DNA from: Incurvaria masculella
Taxonomy: Eukaryota > Arthropoda > Insecta > Lepidoptera > Incurvariidae
Reading direction: 5' to 3'
Length of the DNA: 64,000 nucleotides
Assembly (NCBI GenBank): GCA_946894095.1
Contig: OX335649.1
Coordinates: 19,920,001 to 19,984,000, forward strand
In this document: in pieces, positions 20,905 through 30,465 of the stretch
Layout: the number at the start of each line of letters is the position of its first letter
How positions within the stretch are numbered: position 1 is the stretch's first letter
Notes under the pieces: generated by a model
Seen by the model: only the letters and a program-made list of their open reading frames with translations
The model's database searches: none
What the model was told of the DNA's origin: nothing
Position numbers and translations under genes: made by a program

Positions 20905-21395
20905 TGAGTACCAATAACGACAGATTAGAACAAGCGAATGAATTTGTGTATTCCCGCCATGATAAAGAACAGAGTGAAGAATCAGACAATAGAATCTGGA
21001 TGGTTACCTGCAGCTAAGATGGCAATTCATAATAGTGTGCTGGTGCCTGCACTCGTCTATGGATGACTTAGGTATGGCAGAGGAGGCAGAATAGATTACA
21101 GTTTAGTTGAAATGTGTTCCTCAAGAGATGTGTAGATATTTAGAAAGAATGAGGGACGAAATAGAGCCTTGAAACTGTCGTGTTTAGGCAGCCTATACCA
21201 ATGTACTACAAGCAAATGGATGAAGTACCTCGTAAAGGTCCGTTGGTATGTAGCAGTAGTGATCGAAAGACACGTTTGTAAAATGTATGACTTAATTTGT
21301 GTATGCAGAAGAAACGATATAAGTATGTTGTGATCGCACCGTCGTCTGTGCCTACCTCTCCGAGAATCGGTGTGATGGTATGAATGTTTGTAATC
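20905..21395 (+). pseudogene. Heavily decayed LINE reverse-transcriptase C-terminus and 3' UTR
   Basis: The conceptual translation contains HNSVLVPALVYG (about 21030-21065), then LVEMC and Arg/Lys-rich pieces in shifting frames. The 3' UTR-like AAGTATGTTGTGATCGCACC, CTGTGCCTACCTCTCCGAGA and GGTGTGATGGTATGAATG follows. Similar 3' UTR words occur at 40020-40130 and near 22295-22345. Many stops and frameshifts. Confidence 0.5.
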
Positions 21396-22414
21396 TATAT
21401 TTACTATTTTTAACACGTATTGGACTTTTAAAAGCTATATCTTCTTAAAATATATTACTATAAAACAACTATTACTGTACATTATTGTTTGTTCTGATAT
21501 TATAATTTTAAGAAAATTTGGATTTATAATCTTTTTGGTTTAAGAGTTTTATACCCATGTGTGTTTTGGAATTATTCCCAAATCCAAAACTTTTAATAGC
21601 ACTCCCTCATCTTATTCAAAAGATATGTATGAAATATTGAACTGCTTCTCATAACTTTTGAATCGAGACACAAATTTAACCGACTATCTCCTTCCATTCA
21701 CACTACGTCTTTGGGTAACATTGAATGAGCGACTTTCGTATATCGATATATTAACTATTCAGAAGGACATTGTAACGAATACAACGATAGTCCTTTAAAG
21801 ATATTTGAAGAGTTACATTAAAATGTTGGGTTTACATTAACTTTGGTATTTTAATCGTAGCGACTAAAGCAACGACTTTAACAACCTTATTCTGTTATTT
21901 TACAAGCTCAAACGAATAAAGCAGATGTACCACATGTAAATGCACTAATTTAGTACTGACAGTAACAAAGACTTACAGTAAAAACATCAGTGAAAACGTG
22001 TCAAAGGGACTCCGTAAATGAAACACACCGGCCGAGTGATCCCTCAAAGGCTATCGGGCGGAATGAAAATATTTTCAAACGCACGCGCACACACGAGCAG
22101 GCGGCTCTAGCACAGCTCCAAAAATACCTCGTTCCATTAGCAAAATTTACATCAATTTCACCGGGCTAGATCTGCCGGATCCACATGACGCCGTGAGGGC
22201 TAGCGCCACGTCGGCGGGTAGGCGCCAATACAGTCCCTTGATTGTATGCAGAACAGTCGGTAAAGGTAAATCCATTCAAATAATCAATATAGATTCTTTT
22301 TCACTGCCTATCTCTCCGGGAAAAGAAACGGTATCATGATTTGGATGCATGTGTATTATTTTCCTATATTTTTCAACCTCGAAACAACAAAACACAGTTG
22401 ATGGTGAGCCCTTT
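21396..22414. other. Unassigned
   Basis: AT-rich, then a CpG-richer stretch 22020-22230. A short LINE 3' UTR-like scrap is visible at 22295-22345. No gene recognised. Confidence 0.4.
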
Positions 22415-22460
22415 TGGTGCATTTACTCAATTACGAGCTTTGCAACACCTAAAAAATACT
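22415..22460 (+). repeat. Left flanking direct repeat of the 5S-SINE (46 bp)
   Basis: TGGTGCATTTACTCAATTA followed by CGAGCTTTGCAACACCT and AAAAAATACT, repeated on the other side of the SINE at 22852-22910. Confidence 0.9.
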
Positions 22461-22851
22461 TTTTTTTTTTTTATGTGACTGGACATGGATGGCTAATACC
22501 ACAAGTTCTGTCATGGTATTAGCCCAACACACCACATGGGAACTAGGTGCCATGCCAGGACCTTCCTTATATTGCACGGCTACATTGAACTGGATGGAAA
22601 ACACGGACAATTTTCATTGCCGCTTCGACCATCGTTCATCCAATGCGATGGTACCAACCCGGGCGGGATAAACCCTACCACCTAGTAAGTAAGGAAGGGG
22701 ACCTACAGCTTAACGTGGAATCCGAACCACGGCCAGCCTCTCTCAACGGTCGAATGGTCACCCATCCAAGACCAGACCGGACCCAGCGTTGCTTAACTTC
22801 GGAGAGCGATCGCGGAAGTGTCGCGCCACTGGGCCACTGAGGCTGACAAGA
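22461..22851 (-). mobile_element. 5S rRNA-head SINE, copy 1 (HaSE3-like)
   Basis: Minus strand. The head holds the internal 5S promoter region (CCGAAGTTAAGCAACGCTGG and GGATGGGTGACC, read from the complement near 22750-22810). It is followed by the shared body (GGTAGGGTTTATCCCGCCCG and CAGTTCAATGTAGCCGTGC) and the tail CATCCATGTCCAGTCACATA plus poly(A). This combination is the SINE3-type structure reported for HaSE3. Confidence 0.85.
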
Positions 22852-22910
22852 TGGTGCATTTACTCAATTATCTTAAGCTTTTACGAGCTTTGCAACACCT
22901 AAAAAATACT
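22852..22910 (+). repeat. Right flanking direct repeat of the 5S-SINE (59 bp)
   Basis: Identical to 22415-22460 except for 13 extra bases (TCTTAAGCTTTTA) after CTCAATTA. If it is a target-site duplication, the left copy has lost, or the right one gained, those bases. Confidence 0.9.
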
Positions 22911-23287
22911 TGTTGAGGTTTCCGTCTCTGGGTCAATTCCGTCGAGCAGAGCCCGCTAAAATGTTATCAGAAACCTTCCAGGGCGTGTTATTCGAACGTT
23001 TACTTTTAAATTAATTTATTAAATAGATTGAGAGGTTGGTTTTTTTTTAATTGGAGCTGGTTTATTGAAAACTTAGGATTCTATATTTATTATGGGAGGA
23101 ATAAACAAATATAATAAACTTTTGGTCGGAAAAATCAAATGAAAATTCTGGTTCTTGACAACACCGCCTCATGTGGGGTGAACATAAATGTATTGCATGC
23201 ATATAAAAAATGCATGAAATTATTTGACAAATAATTCACTCCGGCCGATTAAGAGAGAAAATAGCTACGAACACACGCACACCGGGC
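22911..23287. other. Unassigned
   Basis: AT-rich, with small palindromes (ATGCATGC near 23195). No gene recognised. Confidence 0.4.
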
Positions 23288-23702
23288 TTTTTTTTTTTTT
23301 TTTATGCGACCTGACATGGATGGCTAATACCACACAACTACCGTTTTGATATTAGCCCAATACACCACATTCCCGAAGGAATTAGGTGCCATGCCAGGAC
23401 CTTCCCTTTATGAGCGCGGCTACATTGAACTGGATGGAAAACACGGACAATTTTTCATTGCCGCTTCGACCATCTTTTCATCCAATGCGATGGTACCAAC
23501 CCGGGTGGGCTTAAACCCTACCACCTAGTAGGGGAAGGGGGCCTACAGTTTTACATGGATTCCGAACCATGGAGCAGCTCGCATTCGTGACGAAATGCAC
23601 TTATCGAACTCTGAAAGAGAAAGACAGTGGTGCAAGTTGGTATTGAACCCGGGTCTCTGGTACGCCAGGCCAGTCCCCGCGCCACTAGGCTACGAGCCGC
23701 AC
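23288..23702 (-). mobile_element. tRNA-head SINE, near full length (HaSE1-like)
   Basis: Minus strand. The head contains A-box TAGCCTAGTGG and B-box GGTTCAATACC. The linker CACTGTCTTTCTCTTTCAGA and the body and tail shared with the 5S-head SINEs follow, then a poly(A) (T-run from 23288). It abuts the repeat starting at 23705. Confidence 0.85.
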
Positions 23703-23704
23703 GA

Positions 23705-24122
23705 TGACGATTATAAGTGTCATTCTTACAATATATTATGATTCCTTGTCTAGGAATCAACCTATTTTCGTTAATGTATGTTTCCTTTTTCTATACAAAA
23801 TACATTGCGGAAACGGTGTCCATTTCCGAACTTTTTTGACTAAATGTAGAAATCTAAAAGCAAATGGAACTTTTTGTTTATGCATATATGCTGTTTTTGC
23901 TTATATCTAGAAATCGAATTACTTTCAGATTTCTAATGAGAAAAATGTAATTTTTTATTTTTATTATAATTTAAATAAATGATGGAATCAAAAAATATTA
24001 ACAATCCATTTTCAGTCTGGAGTTCTATTTGGATTTGCTGAAGCGTTTCACTATATATTATTACATTTGTTAAAAGGTGCATTTGTATGGCGCGAGTAGT
24101 TGGCTAGTCCTAGCGCCTTAAC
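23705..24122 (-). mobile_element. Interspersed repeat I, copy 1 (about 418 bp)
   Basis: The reverse complement of 55940-56283 apart from divergence and about 70 extra bases (near 23760-23830). The conserved end is TTAAGGCGCTAGGACTAGCC; the other end is TGACGATTATAAGTGTCAT. Non-coding, family not identified. Confidence 0.8.
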
Positions 24123-24229
24123 GTAACAATCGGCTGAGAAATTAAAACATATGCTATACCGTGATTTTAAAGTGAGTTAAACTTACTACTAAAAAATATT
24201 ATAATTATTGCTAAATTAAGCGCAGTTAC
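24123..24229. other. Unassigned spacer
   Basis: Short AT-rich spacer between repeat I and a GC-rich block; nothing seen. Confidence 0.4.
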
Positions 24230-24500
24230 CTGACGACAAATGTGGCAGGGGTGTGCCCTGTACTAGCATACATTGTACAGCTGGCGCGTCAGCAGCGCAG
24301 CGCTAGTGTGAGACCGCCACCATGCACCGCTCGCGTACGTACTAGCGAGATGTAGGCCGTGCCGGCCCGGCTAGGGGCTGCCCCGCGGCACGGGGGCGCG
24401 GCGGTGTCCGCGGGGATGGCGAGGGAGTGGACAGGGAAAACAAGGGACGGTCGCGTGACGTCACAGTCCGGCCGAGCGAATCTCTATGACGTGTTTGAAA
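24230..24500. promoter_or_regulatory. CpG-rich block with CRE palindrome
   Basis: A block about 75% G+C in an AT-rich neighbourhood, non-repetitive in this window. It holds a full CRE palindrome TGACGTCA (24456-24463), a second half-site TGACG (24489-24493), and an ATG in strong context (CCGCCACCATGC, 24322) that opens only a 7-codon frame. It could be a promoter or enhancer; no transcript evidence is available. Confidence 0.3.
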
Positions 24501-24599
24501 CGCACGAAAGACCTAATTTGTAGCTAAATTGAACCCAAAAAAAAACTTGGCGCTTTTTCAGAGCTGTAGGGCTAAAATGGAAATCTTTTTTGGTTGATT

Positions 24600-24735
24600 G
24601 AATTGATTGAATATTATTTATTACGCCTCAAAAAAAAAACAATTTACAAAAGAAAGTATAGTGCAAAAACAACATAAGTGGGGCGCAAAGGCGGGCTTAT
24701 CCCTCGAAGAGATTTCTTCCAGCCGACCTTTGGGT
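24600..24735 (-). mobile_element. LINE 3' UTR remnant
   Basis: On the minus strand CTGGAAGAAATCTCTTCGAG, GGGATAAGCCCGCCTTTGCG, TTTTGTAAATTG and a terminal AATAAATAATATTCAATC form a typical LINE 3' UTR with polyadenylation-like end. No coding sequence is left. Confidence 0.6.
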
Positions 24736-24841
24736 GTTTGAGAAGTTTAATAGGTATATATTCGTAGGTAGTGGCGGTAGGTTTGGTTTGTTACTTTGAG
24801 TATTAAATTTTTTATTAAATTTTTAATTAAATTGTTACTTA

Positions 24842-25128
24842 CGCACAAGATTTAAAAAAGCACGTTTTTTGTATGGGCCCCCCCTTTAATTATTATTATT
24901 TTATAATGTTACCTATTTGTTGTTATAGCGGCCAAATAAATACATAATCTGTGAAAATTTCAGCTTCCTACCTGTTACGGTTCATGAGATACAGCCCTGT
25001 GACAGACGGACAGACGGACAGATGGACGGACGGACGGACGGACGGACGGACGGACGGACGGACGGATGGACAGCGGAGGCTTAGTAATAGGGTTCCGTTG
25101 TCACCCTTTGGGTACGGAACCCTAAAAA
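24842..25128 (-). mobile_element. GTTCCGTACC-family repeat with expanded (ACGG)n
   Basis: Minus strand. It starts at AGGGTTCCGTACCCAAAGGG (25124 leftwards), contains a long CCGT array (25003-25070) and lacks the terminal hairpin/TTGGCCGG end. The TDGRTDG-type frames here are translations of the microsatellite, not proteins. Confidence 0.85.
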
Positions 25129-25594
25129 GGAAAAAGACGTAAATAAAAAAAAAAGAAACAAAATATACGAACGTTTTAGGAAATTTTAATAAATATTCGA
25201 CTGTAAAAAGAAAGTTAAGTTTTTTCAGGTTTTTTAACTTGTGTGTACCTGAAACCAAAAAAATCAATGTAAGGCACCATTTTCGCCGTTGTAATAATTG
25301 CAATGTGAATTTTATAATGATTCGGTTCGGCTGCTCCCTACCTTTTCTCGTTTGAGCGCCCAAATAGGCGTCACCCTGCAGTAGAATGGACCTGCATAGA
25401 CTACCATTCATTTTGAAATATTTATGTAGGTAAGGGATAAATTAAAAGGCCTGAAGATAATAAAAGATACATGTTTTTCCTTTCAATATTTCCAAGCTAC
25501 GTGCAACAAATTTTTGCAATTAAATTAATAATGATATAAGCCTTTATTTCAGACAATTTTTCATTGTTACTAAACATATAATTTAGTTGACTTA
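25129..25594. other. Unassigned
   Basis: AT-rich, no recognised content. Confidence 0.4.
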
Positions 25595-25851
25595 CGCCCG
25601 GTTCCACCACAGCAAGCTACAAAAATCCCAAAGTTATCTTTCTGTTACACCATATACCCCTGTTTTCACCACCGCCAGTTACCTGAAGTCCGATAAGTAA
25701 CTTTCGGTTACATGGCATATTTGTATGGTGTAACCGAAAAGTAACTTTGGGATTTTGTAGCTGGAGGATCGTGACAACGGGCGATAAATATGCAATGTAA
25801 CCGAAAGGTAACTATCGGATTTCAGGCAGCTGGAGGTGGTGAAAACAGGGG
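25595..25851. mobile_element. 127-bp-type MITE interrupted by another copy of itself
   Basis: The outer copy begins CGCCCGGTTCCACCAC (25595) and ends GGTGGTGAAAACAGGGG (25851). It lies between TTA at 25592-25594 and 25852-25854. The inner copy interrupts it at its middle and is listed separately. Confidence 0.85.
25657..25783. mobile_element. Inner 127-bp MITE copy
   Basis: CCCCTGTTTTCACCACCGCC ... CGTGACAACGGGCG, exactly 127 bp like the copy at 10202-10328. It lies between ATA at 25654-25656 and ATA at 25784-25786, in opposite orientation to its host MITE. Confidence 0.85.
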
Positions 25852-25854
25852 TTA

Positions 25855-26137
25855 GTCGACATCGACAGCGTTGTCTGTTTGCCCTTTGTTGGCAAAGGTC
25901 ATCTCCAGCTCTTCCATGCTTTATGTTATTTATCTAGTTAGCAATTATCAGCTGCTAAGCAAAGTTACACACGAGGCCGCAACAAGTCGCAGCAAGTCGC
26001 CATACCGCTACTTAGCCAACAGGCTGCATGTGCACTTGGTTGTGGCTGCCTTTAGCATTGTTTGCGCACGCTGAGCCGAGATGCAGGTACGGGTAGGCAG
26101 GATTCCGAAGCTAAGTGCATGTGTGTCTGAATGACTA
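25855..26137. other. Unassigned
   Basis: Non-repetitive; a 67-codon frame here shows no motif. Confidence 0.35.
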
Positions 26138-26478
26138 AGCCTGAGATAAATAGTCGTAACCGAAACTAAGACTAACGAAAAGTAGTACTGTGTGACGTCA
26201 CTTTGACACATTTTGTATGGACGAAATCTCAAAGTAATGCAAAGTGATGTCACAAACTAGTACTTTCCGTTAGTCTTAGGCTGAGATAAATAGTCGTAAC
26301 AGAAACTAAGACTAACGGAAAGTAGTACTTTGTGACGTCACTTTGACACATTTTATATGGACGCAATCTCAAAGTAATGCAAATTGACGTCACAAAGTAC
26401 TACTTTTCGTTAGTCTTAGTTTCTGTTACGACTATTTATCTCTGACTTAGTTTCTGTTACGACTATTTATCTCAGCCT
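26138..26478. mobile_element. Compound foldback element
   Basis: The arm GAGATAAATAGTCGTAAC + GAAACTAAGACTAACG + AAAGTAGTACT + GTGACGTCACTTTGACACA occurs forward at 26143 and 26283. It occurs inverted, partly or fully, at about 26240-26278, 26375-26441 and 26443-26474. Spacers of about 25 nt separate the arms. Non-coding; it looks like a foldback MITE that was partly duplicated in tandem. Confidence 0.85.
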
Positions 26479-26556
26479 GAGAGTTTCATTCTCTCTCAGA
26501 GTTAACTACAAATAGAACTATTATCGTAATTATATCGATGAACGGAGGAACCTAAA

Positions 26557-26830
26557 AAAGGTTCCGTACCCAAAGGGTGCCAACGGAACCCTATTATTAA
26601 GCTTCAGCTATCCGTACGTCAGTCCGTCTGTCACAGGGCCGTATCTCATGAATTGCAATTGGTAGGCAGCTGAAATGTTGACAAAGTGTGTATTTATTTT
26701 GCCGCTATAGCAACACATGGGTCAAACTAAAACATAATAAAAATTAAAAATGGCTTAAAAAAACGTGATGTTTTGTACGATGGTACGGAACCCTTCGTGT
26801 GCGAGTCTGACTCGCACTTGGCCGGTTTTT
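26557..26830 (+). mobile_element. GTTCCGTACC-family repeat, full length with short microsatellite
   Basis: Starts at AAAGGTTCCGTACCCAAAGG, has a degenerate CCGT region, and ends with GATGGTACGGAACCCTTCG, the hairpin-like GTGCGAGTCTGACTCGCAC and TTGGCCGGTTTTT. The start and the GGTACGGAACC near the end are inverted relative to each other. Confidence 0.85.
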
Positions 26831-27201
26831 GTATTCGGATGTTTTGGACCTAGAAATCTAGTTCTAGTAACGGAAAAGAAAATCATTTTATGATCATTTC
26901 GTTGATCATCTGTCTACCTGCCTGTCAAATCTTGCTTAAATAGAGGCATAAGCTCAAATTAGTACCAAATTCGAAGGTTTATGGAGGTCATCCCTTGCAG
27001 CTGTAAAAAAATCGACCAAAATATACGGCCATTCAAGCAGCATATTTTGACAATCGCTAATGAATCAAAACCTGTAGGGTACTTCGATTTGACCTAGAAT
27101 AATGAAATTTGCCAAGAAGCAAGGTCTCACAGCACACATTTATAGAAACAAATCCGGAAATCTTTAATTTACTGTTGCAATCGAGCTCTTTACTTTAATA
27201 G
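26831..27201. other. Unassigned
   Basis: No recognised content. Confidence 0.4.
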
Positions 27202-27405
27202 TTAAGGCTGTTCCGACCCATATAAAGTTGTTTGCACACATAACGCAAAAAGTATTGCACTTTAAGCCACGAATTAATAATAATAGTTTAATATAGTCAT
27301 ATTACTTGCAGCGAAAACAATTTCACAATTTCAGGATTATTGGTTTTGTTACAATTTATTTAAATACGATTTTTATTTAACAGCGCCATCTAACGGTAAC
27401 ATATA
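27202..27405 (+). mobile_element. Half copy of the 362-bp palindromic element
   Basis: TTAAGGCTGTTCCGACCCAT, TTTGCACACATAACGC, AGTATTGCACTTTAAGCCAC and GCAGCGAAAACAATTTCAC match one arm of the palindrome at 53800-54161. The second arm is missing and the copy ends near AGCGCCATCTAACGGTAAC. Confidence 0.8.
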
Positions 27406-27481
27406 ATGGGCTGCATAAGCCTAGTACAAAATATAAATACAGCATGACATGTCGATGGCGCAAACCCACAAGATTTGACTC

Positions 27482-27507
27482 ACCTAACCTAACCTAACCT
27501 AACCCAA
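27482..27507 (-). repeat. Interstitial telomere-like (CCTAA)4
   Basis: Four CCTAA units and a degenerate fifth. TTAGG is the usual insect telomere repeat; this is far too short to be a telomere. Confidence 0.85.
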
Positions 27508-27779
27508 CGTTCACTTCAAAATACTGACATATTTCGAATTTCCCGAATATTTGCGAAAAAAAAAGATTCCTTTCCTCATTAAAATCTTCTGTCTTTCTCA
27601 GTTCAAGAGCATCCACGGCTAATGCACTCCTGCGAATGCTGCGACGATAAATACATAAGTAATGGCCCCCAACAACGTCTTGGAATCCTTCATTTCCCTG
27701 GCCACTCGTCTCGCCCGCCATTAGCGTTCGCATTCACGCGAATCGTCCACGCGTATTCACATCCACCCGACCGCTCCTG

Positions 27780-27835
27780 CCCCCCCGCCTGCCCCCCGCC
27801 TGCCCCCCGCCTGCCCCCCGCCTGCCCCCCGCCCC
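27780..27835 (+). repeat. 11-bp C-rich minisatellite
   Basis: About five copies of CCTGCCCCCCG. Strongly C-rich on the plus strand. Confidence 0.9.
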
Positions 27836-27839
27836 GGGG

Positions 27840-28090
27840 ACACGATATTCTTACACCGTCCCGGCGAATGAATATCCGATGAATGACTCCATTTGGCCGG
27901 GGATTAGCTCGTCATAAGCCAGCGTGCCCAGCCGCGGCTTGCCCGAGCGCGTTATTAACTATGGCCAAAGGAGAGATCGGCCGCTATTCCGTCAGTCTCA
28001 ATTAATTAGCCAATATTCACTTCACCTCGGCGGGGAGTAATCCGTGTACGCCTCACTCGCACCGGCATCGTTCATATCTTACGTTACATC
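27840..28090. promoter_or_regulatory. Non-repetitive GC-rich block, possible conserved non-coding element
   Basis: A mixed block with GGATTAGCTCGTCATAA, CTATGGCCAAAGG and CAATTAATTAGCCAATATTC. The TAATTA core fits homeodomain sites. No exon or repeat signal. Conservation is only suspected from its composition. Confidence 0.25.
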
Positions 28091-28170
28091 TTGAATGGAC
28101 ATATAACAAATCGCCATGCGTTGACTAAAGCGTGGCTTGTTATCAGCGTGTTCATGAAGGATGTACGGGA

Positions 28171-28210
28171 CTCACGGTGCGCAAGTCAGACTCGCACTTG
28201 TCCGGTTTAT
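28171..28210 (+). mobile_element. Terminal scrap of a GTTCCGTACC repeat
   Basis: GGTGCGCAAGTCAGACTCGC followed by ACTTGTCCGGTTT matches the 3' terminal hairpin and end of the family only. Confidence 0.6.
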
Positions 28211-28288
28211 ATAGTTAATATGAGTATGTTACGTCAATTTCTCATGCGCCGATGTGCTTCGCGCGTCGGAAGGAAGCACTAACCTATG

Positions 28289-28512
28289 TGGTCATGGTAA
28301 ATAACTTGCCAGGTAAATAGCTGGCGAATAGGTAAAGGAGTGATCAAATCTGACGTTTAATTGCCCTTTTACTGAACATGCCAACTGGTAAATTTCAGTT
28401 CACTTGACCGAATAACACGCCGTTCGTCAGTTAGCATGGTGCGAAATGTAAGTAAACGTCAGATTTAATCACCTGCTGTTCAACCGGCGAGTTAACTTAC
28501 CATGGTAACCCA
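28289..28512. mobile_element. TIR element with long imperfect inverted repeats
   Basis: The left arm GGTCATGGTAAATAACTTGC ... GATCAAATCTGACGTTTA is the inverse of the right arm TAAACGTCAGATTTAATCAC ... TTAACTTACCATGGTAAC. About 224 bp, non-coding. Confidence 0.75.
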
Positions 28513-29496
28513 CTTGGACCCAGATATGTAAAATTCCTGGGCTCTTCACTAATCGGAGCTCGACGTTCGGAGTGTTGCTGCCGGGAGCGCTTACACCTAC
28601 ACGGCCGGCATTGCCATAGCAAGAAGCTTAACACGCGGGACCACTTATCTTGCGATGGCTACAGATAGGACAGTTATAGCAGCCCAAATATTTTGTTGGG
28701 AGAACCAGCTCAGACCCGAAAAAGCCACTGACGTTCTATAGTCGTCGTCTTCGAGAAAGTGCATATCTTCTCTTTCCGTCACGGTCTAAAGCATCCGTTA
28801 CAATGTAAACCAAACAGATAAGGCAACGTAATATTTGAACGTCCCAAACCTGCGTCCATTCATACAATACAGGGCCCAATAAACTAATGGGTGGATTATT
28901 CAGTCCGCCGGTTTCATGGTTACAAGCGGGACTGGACAGTGCTTTCGACGCGGGCGTGTACTTGCACCCGGCAAATTCAAATGAATCCAGTGTAATGCGG
29001 TTCTCGGTTTGTTGTGGCGTTATGGCTTAGTTTTAGTGTACTTCGGCGTACGTTTAAGGGCTTATTACATTCAATGAAACGTACCATCCATCACACATTC
29101 AATGGCGATGATTGGAGTGGTACACCTACTGGGCTAGTTGGCTATTCCCGTGATTGAAAGGTCTGCTTGCAATGGTTGCGTATAGAATTCCTGCCTCCGT
29201 ATAGACTAGGAGGTCGCGACAAAAATGGTAACGATGACGTAAATGGCTGAGACTGGATTCACATGATAGAGATCCTCTGAAGCTAAATGCGTCGGTCTGC
29301 CGGCGTAAAGTGGCTGCGTTACCTAGATATGGCGCATGAAAAAGTTGTTATCGTTACAAAAAAAAAATATGTTCATTTAAATAGCTGCAAATAACGAAGC
29401 ATGAAAGTATAAGTGCAATAATATTTGCCTTTATTGTAAAGTTAAGATATTTAGGGCCTTCTTCACCTACTGCTGATTGGCTTGATCGCTACATAT
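28513..29496. other. Unassigned
   Basis: Nearly 1 kb of moderate G+C without an ORF above 60 codons. No match to the repeats seen elsewhere in the window. Possibly an old, unrecognised transposon. Confidence 0.4.
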
Positions 29497-29580
29497 TAAG
29501 GATGTTCCGAGCCATACAATTTTTTTTACACAGAACGCAACAAGTATTGCACTTTAAGGCAAAAAAAAAATTAGTAATAA
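29497..29580 (+). mobile_element. Fragment of the palindromic element
   Basis: TTAAGGATGTTCCGAGCCAT, TTTTACACAGAACGCAAC and AGTATTGCACTTTAAGGC match the outer 80 bp of the arm at 53800. Confidence 0.75.
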
Positions 29581-30320
29581 AGGTCCTCAAAGTGTCAATT
29601 AAAATAAATCAGCGCTTGGTGAAAACCAGTCTTACCCTGTTACTAATAAACCTTGAGCATCCACTGAATAGTTTTACAATGTTTGGTCCCATTCTCTCGA
29701 GTTCGAAACTTTGGAAACATTGTATAACTGCATTTGATTTATGAAAACCGGTATGGGTGGATGTGCTGACAGACCAAAGATACTCATAAAAGCTAAATCC
29801 ACCTCACCTCACGAAATCACGCTCATCGAGGCACCATACCAGCGAATTTGCTGACTATCGCTAAGCTATCGAACGTATTATCTGGGTTTATTAGCAACAG
29901 GGTCAGTGTCAATACACTCCCCAGCCTCTCTTCTGGTGTTGCTGAGCTATAAGAGAGATTGAGTTAGATCGTGTCATCTGTGTACGAGTACATTCTCTAA
30001 GCGTACTAGCCCAAGAAGTGGTATGCATTCGATTATCTGGTTACATCTTAATCTTCAATAATCTCCGTATATAAGGATAGTCACTGTACTTCGGCGTTGT
30101 AATATTTAAAGTTTAAAATATTTTAAATTATTGTGATATATTTATTTTGAAAGTTTATTATTTCGATATGTATAAACGCATCCAAACGAGAAAGCAGAGT
30201 CGCGTTCCGACGCAATCCTGCCACTCTTCCCGCCATCCTGGCGCTCGCCAGCCCGCCCCACTTCAGCGCCACCCGCTTGCCCGACGTCAACCTAACCCCT
30301 TCAACTTCCCAAATTCTTAA
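29581..30320. other. Unassigned
   Basis: No recognised content. Confidence 0.4.
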
Positions 30321-30465
30321 CCATGGAGTAGCTCCCATGCCTGACGAAATTTACTTAAACAATTCAGGAAGTGAGAGATATTTGTGGATCTACGAGGCGG
30401 AATTGAACTCACGACCTCTCGAATGAAAGGCGAGGCTACTCACTCTAAGCTCACTCTAAGCTCTG
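30321..30465 (-). mobile_element. tRNA-head SINE fragment (different tRNA head)
   Basis: The body edge CCATGGAGTAGCTCCCATGC and GACGAAATTTACTTAAAC are followed, on the minus strand, by a head with B-box GAGTTCAATTCC and an A-box side GAGTGAGTAGCCTCGCC. AGCTCACTCTA is duplicated at the head end. The body and tail are absent. Confidence 0.5.

Noticed and set aside
24951..25142. TDGRTDG repeat protein
   Set aside because: Translation of the (ACGG)n microsatellite in the GTTCCGTACC repeat; the same occurs at 31237-31446 on the other strand.
27622..27882. 86-codon proline-rich frame
   Set aside because: The second half is translation of the 11-bp C-rich minisatellite; no splice or start support.
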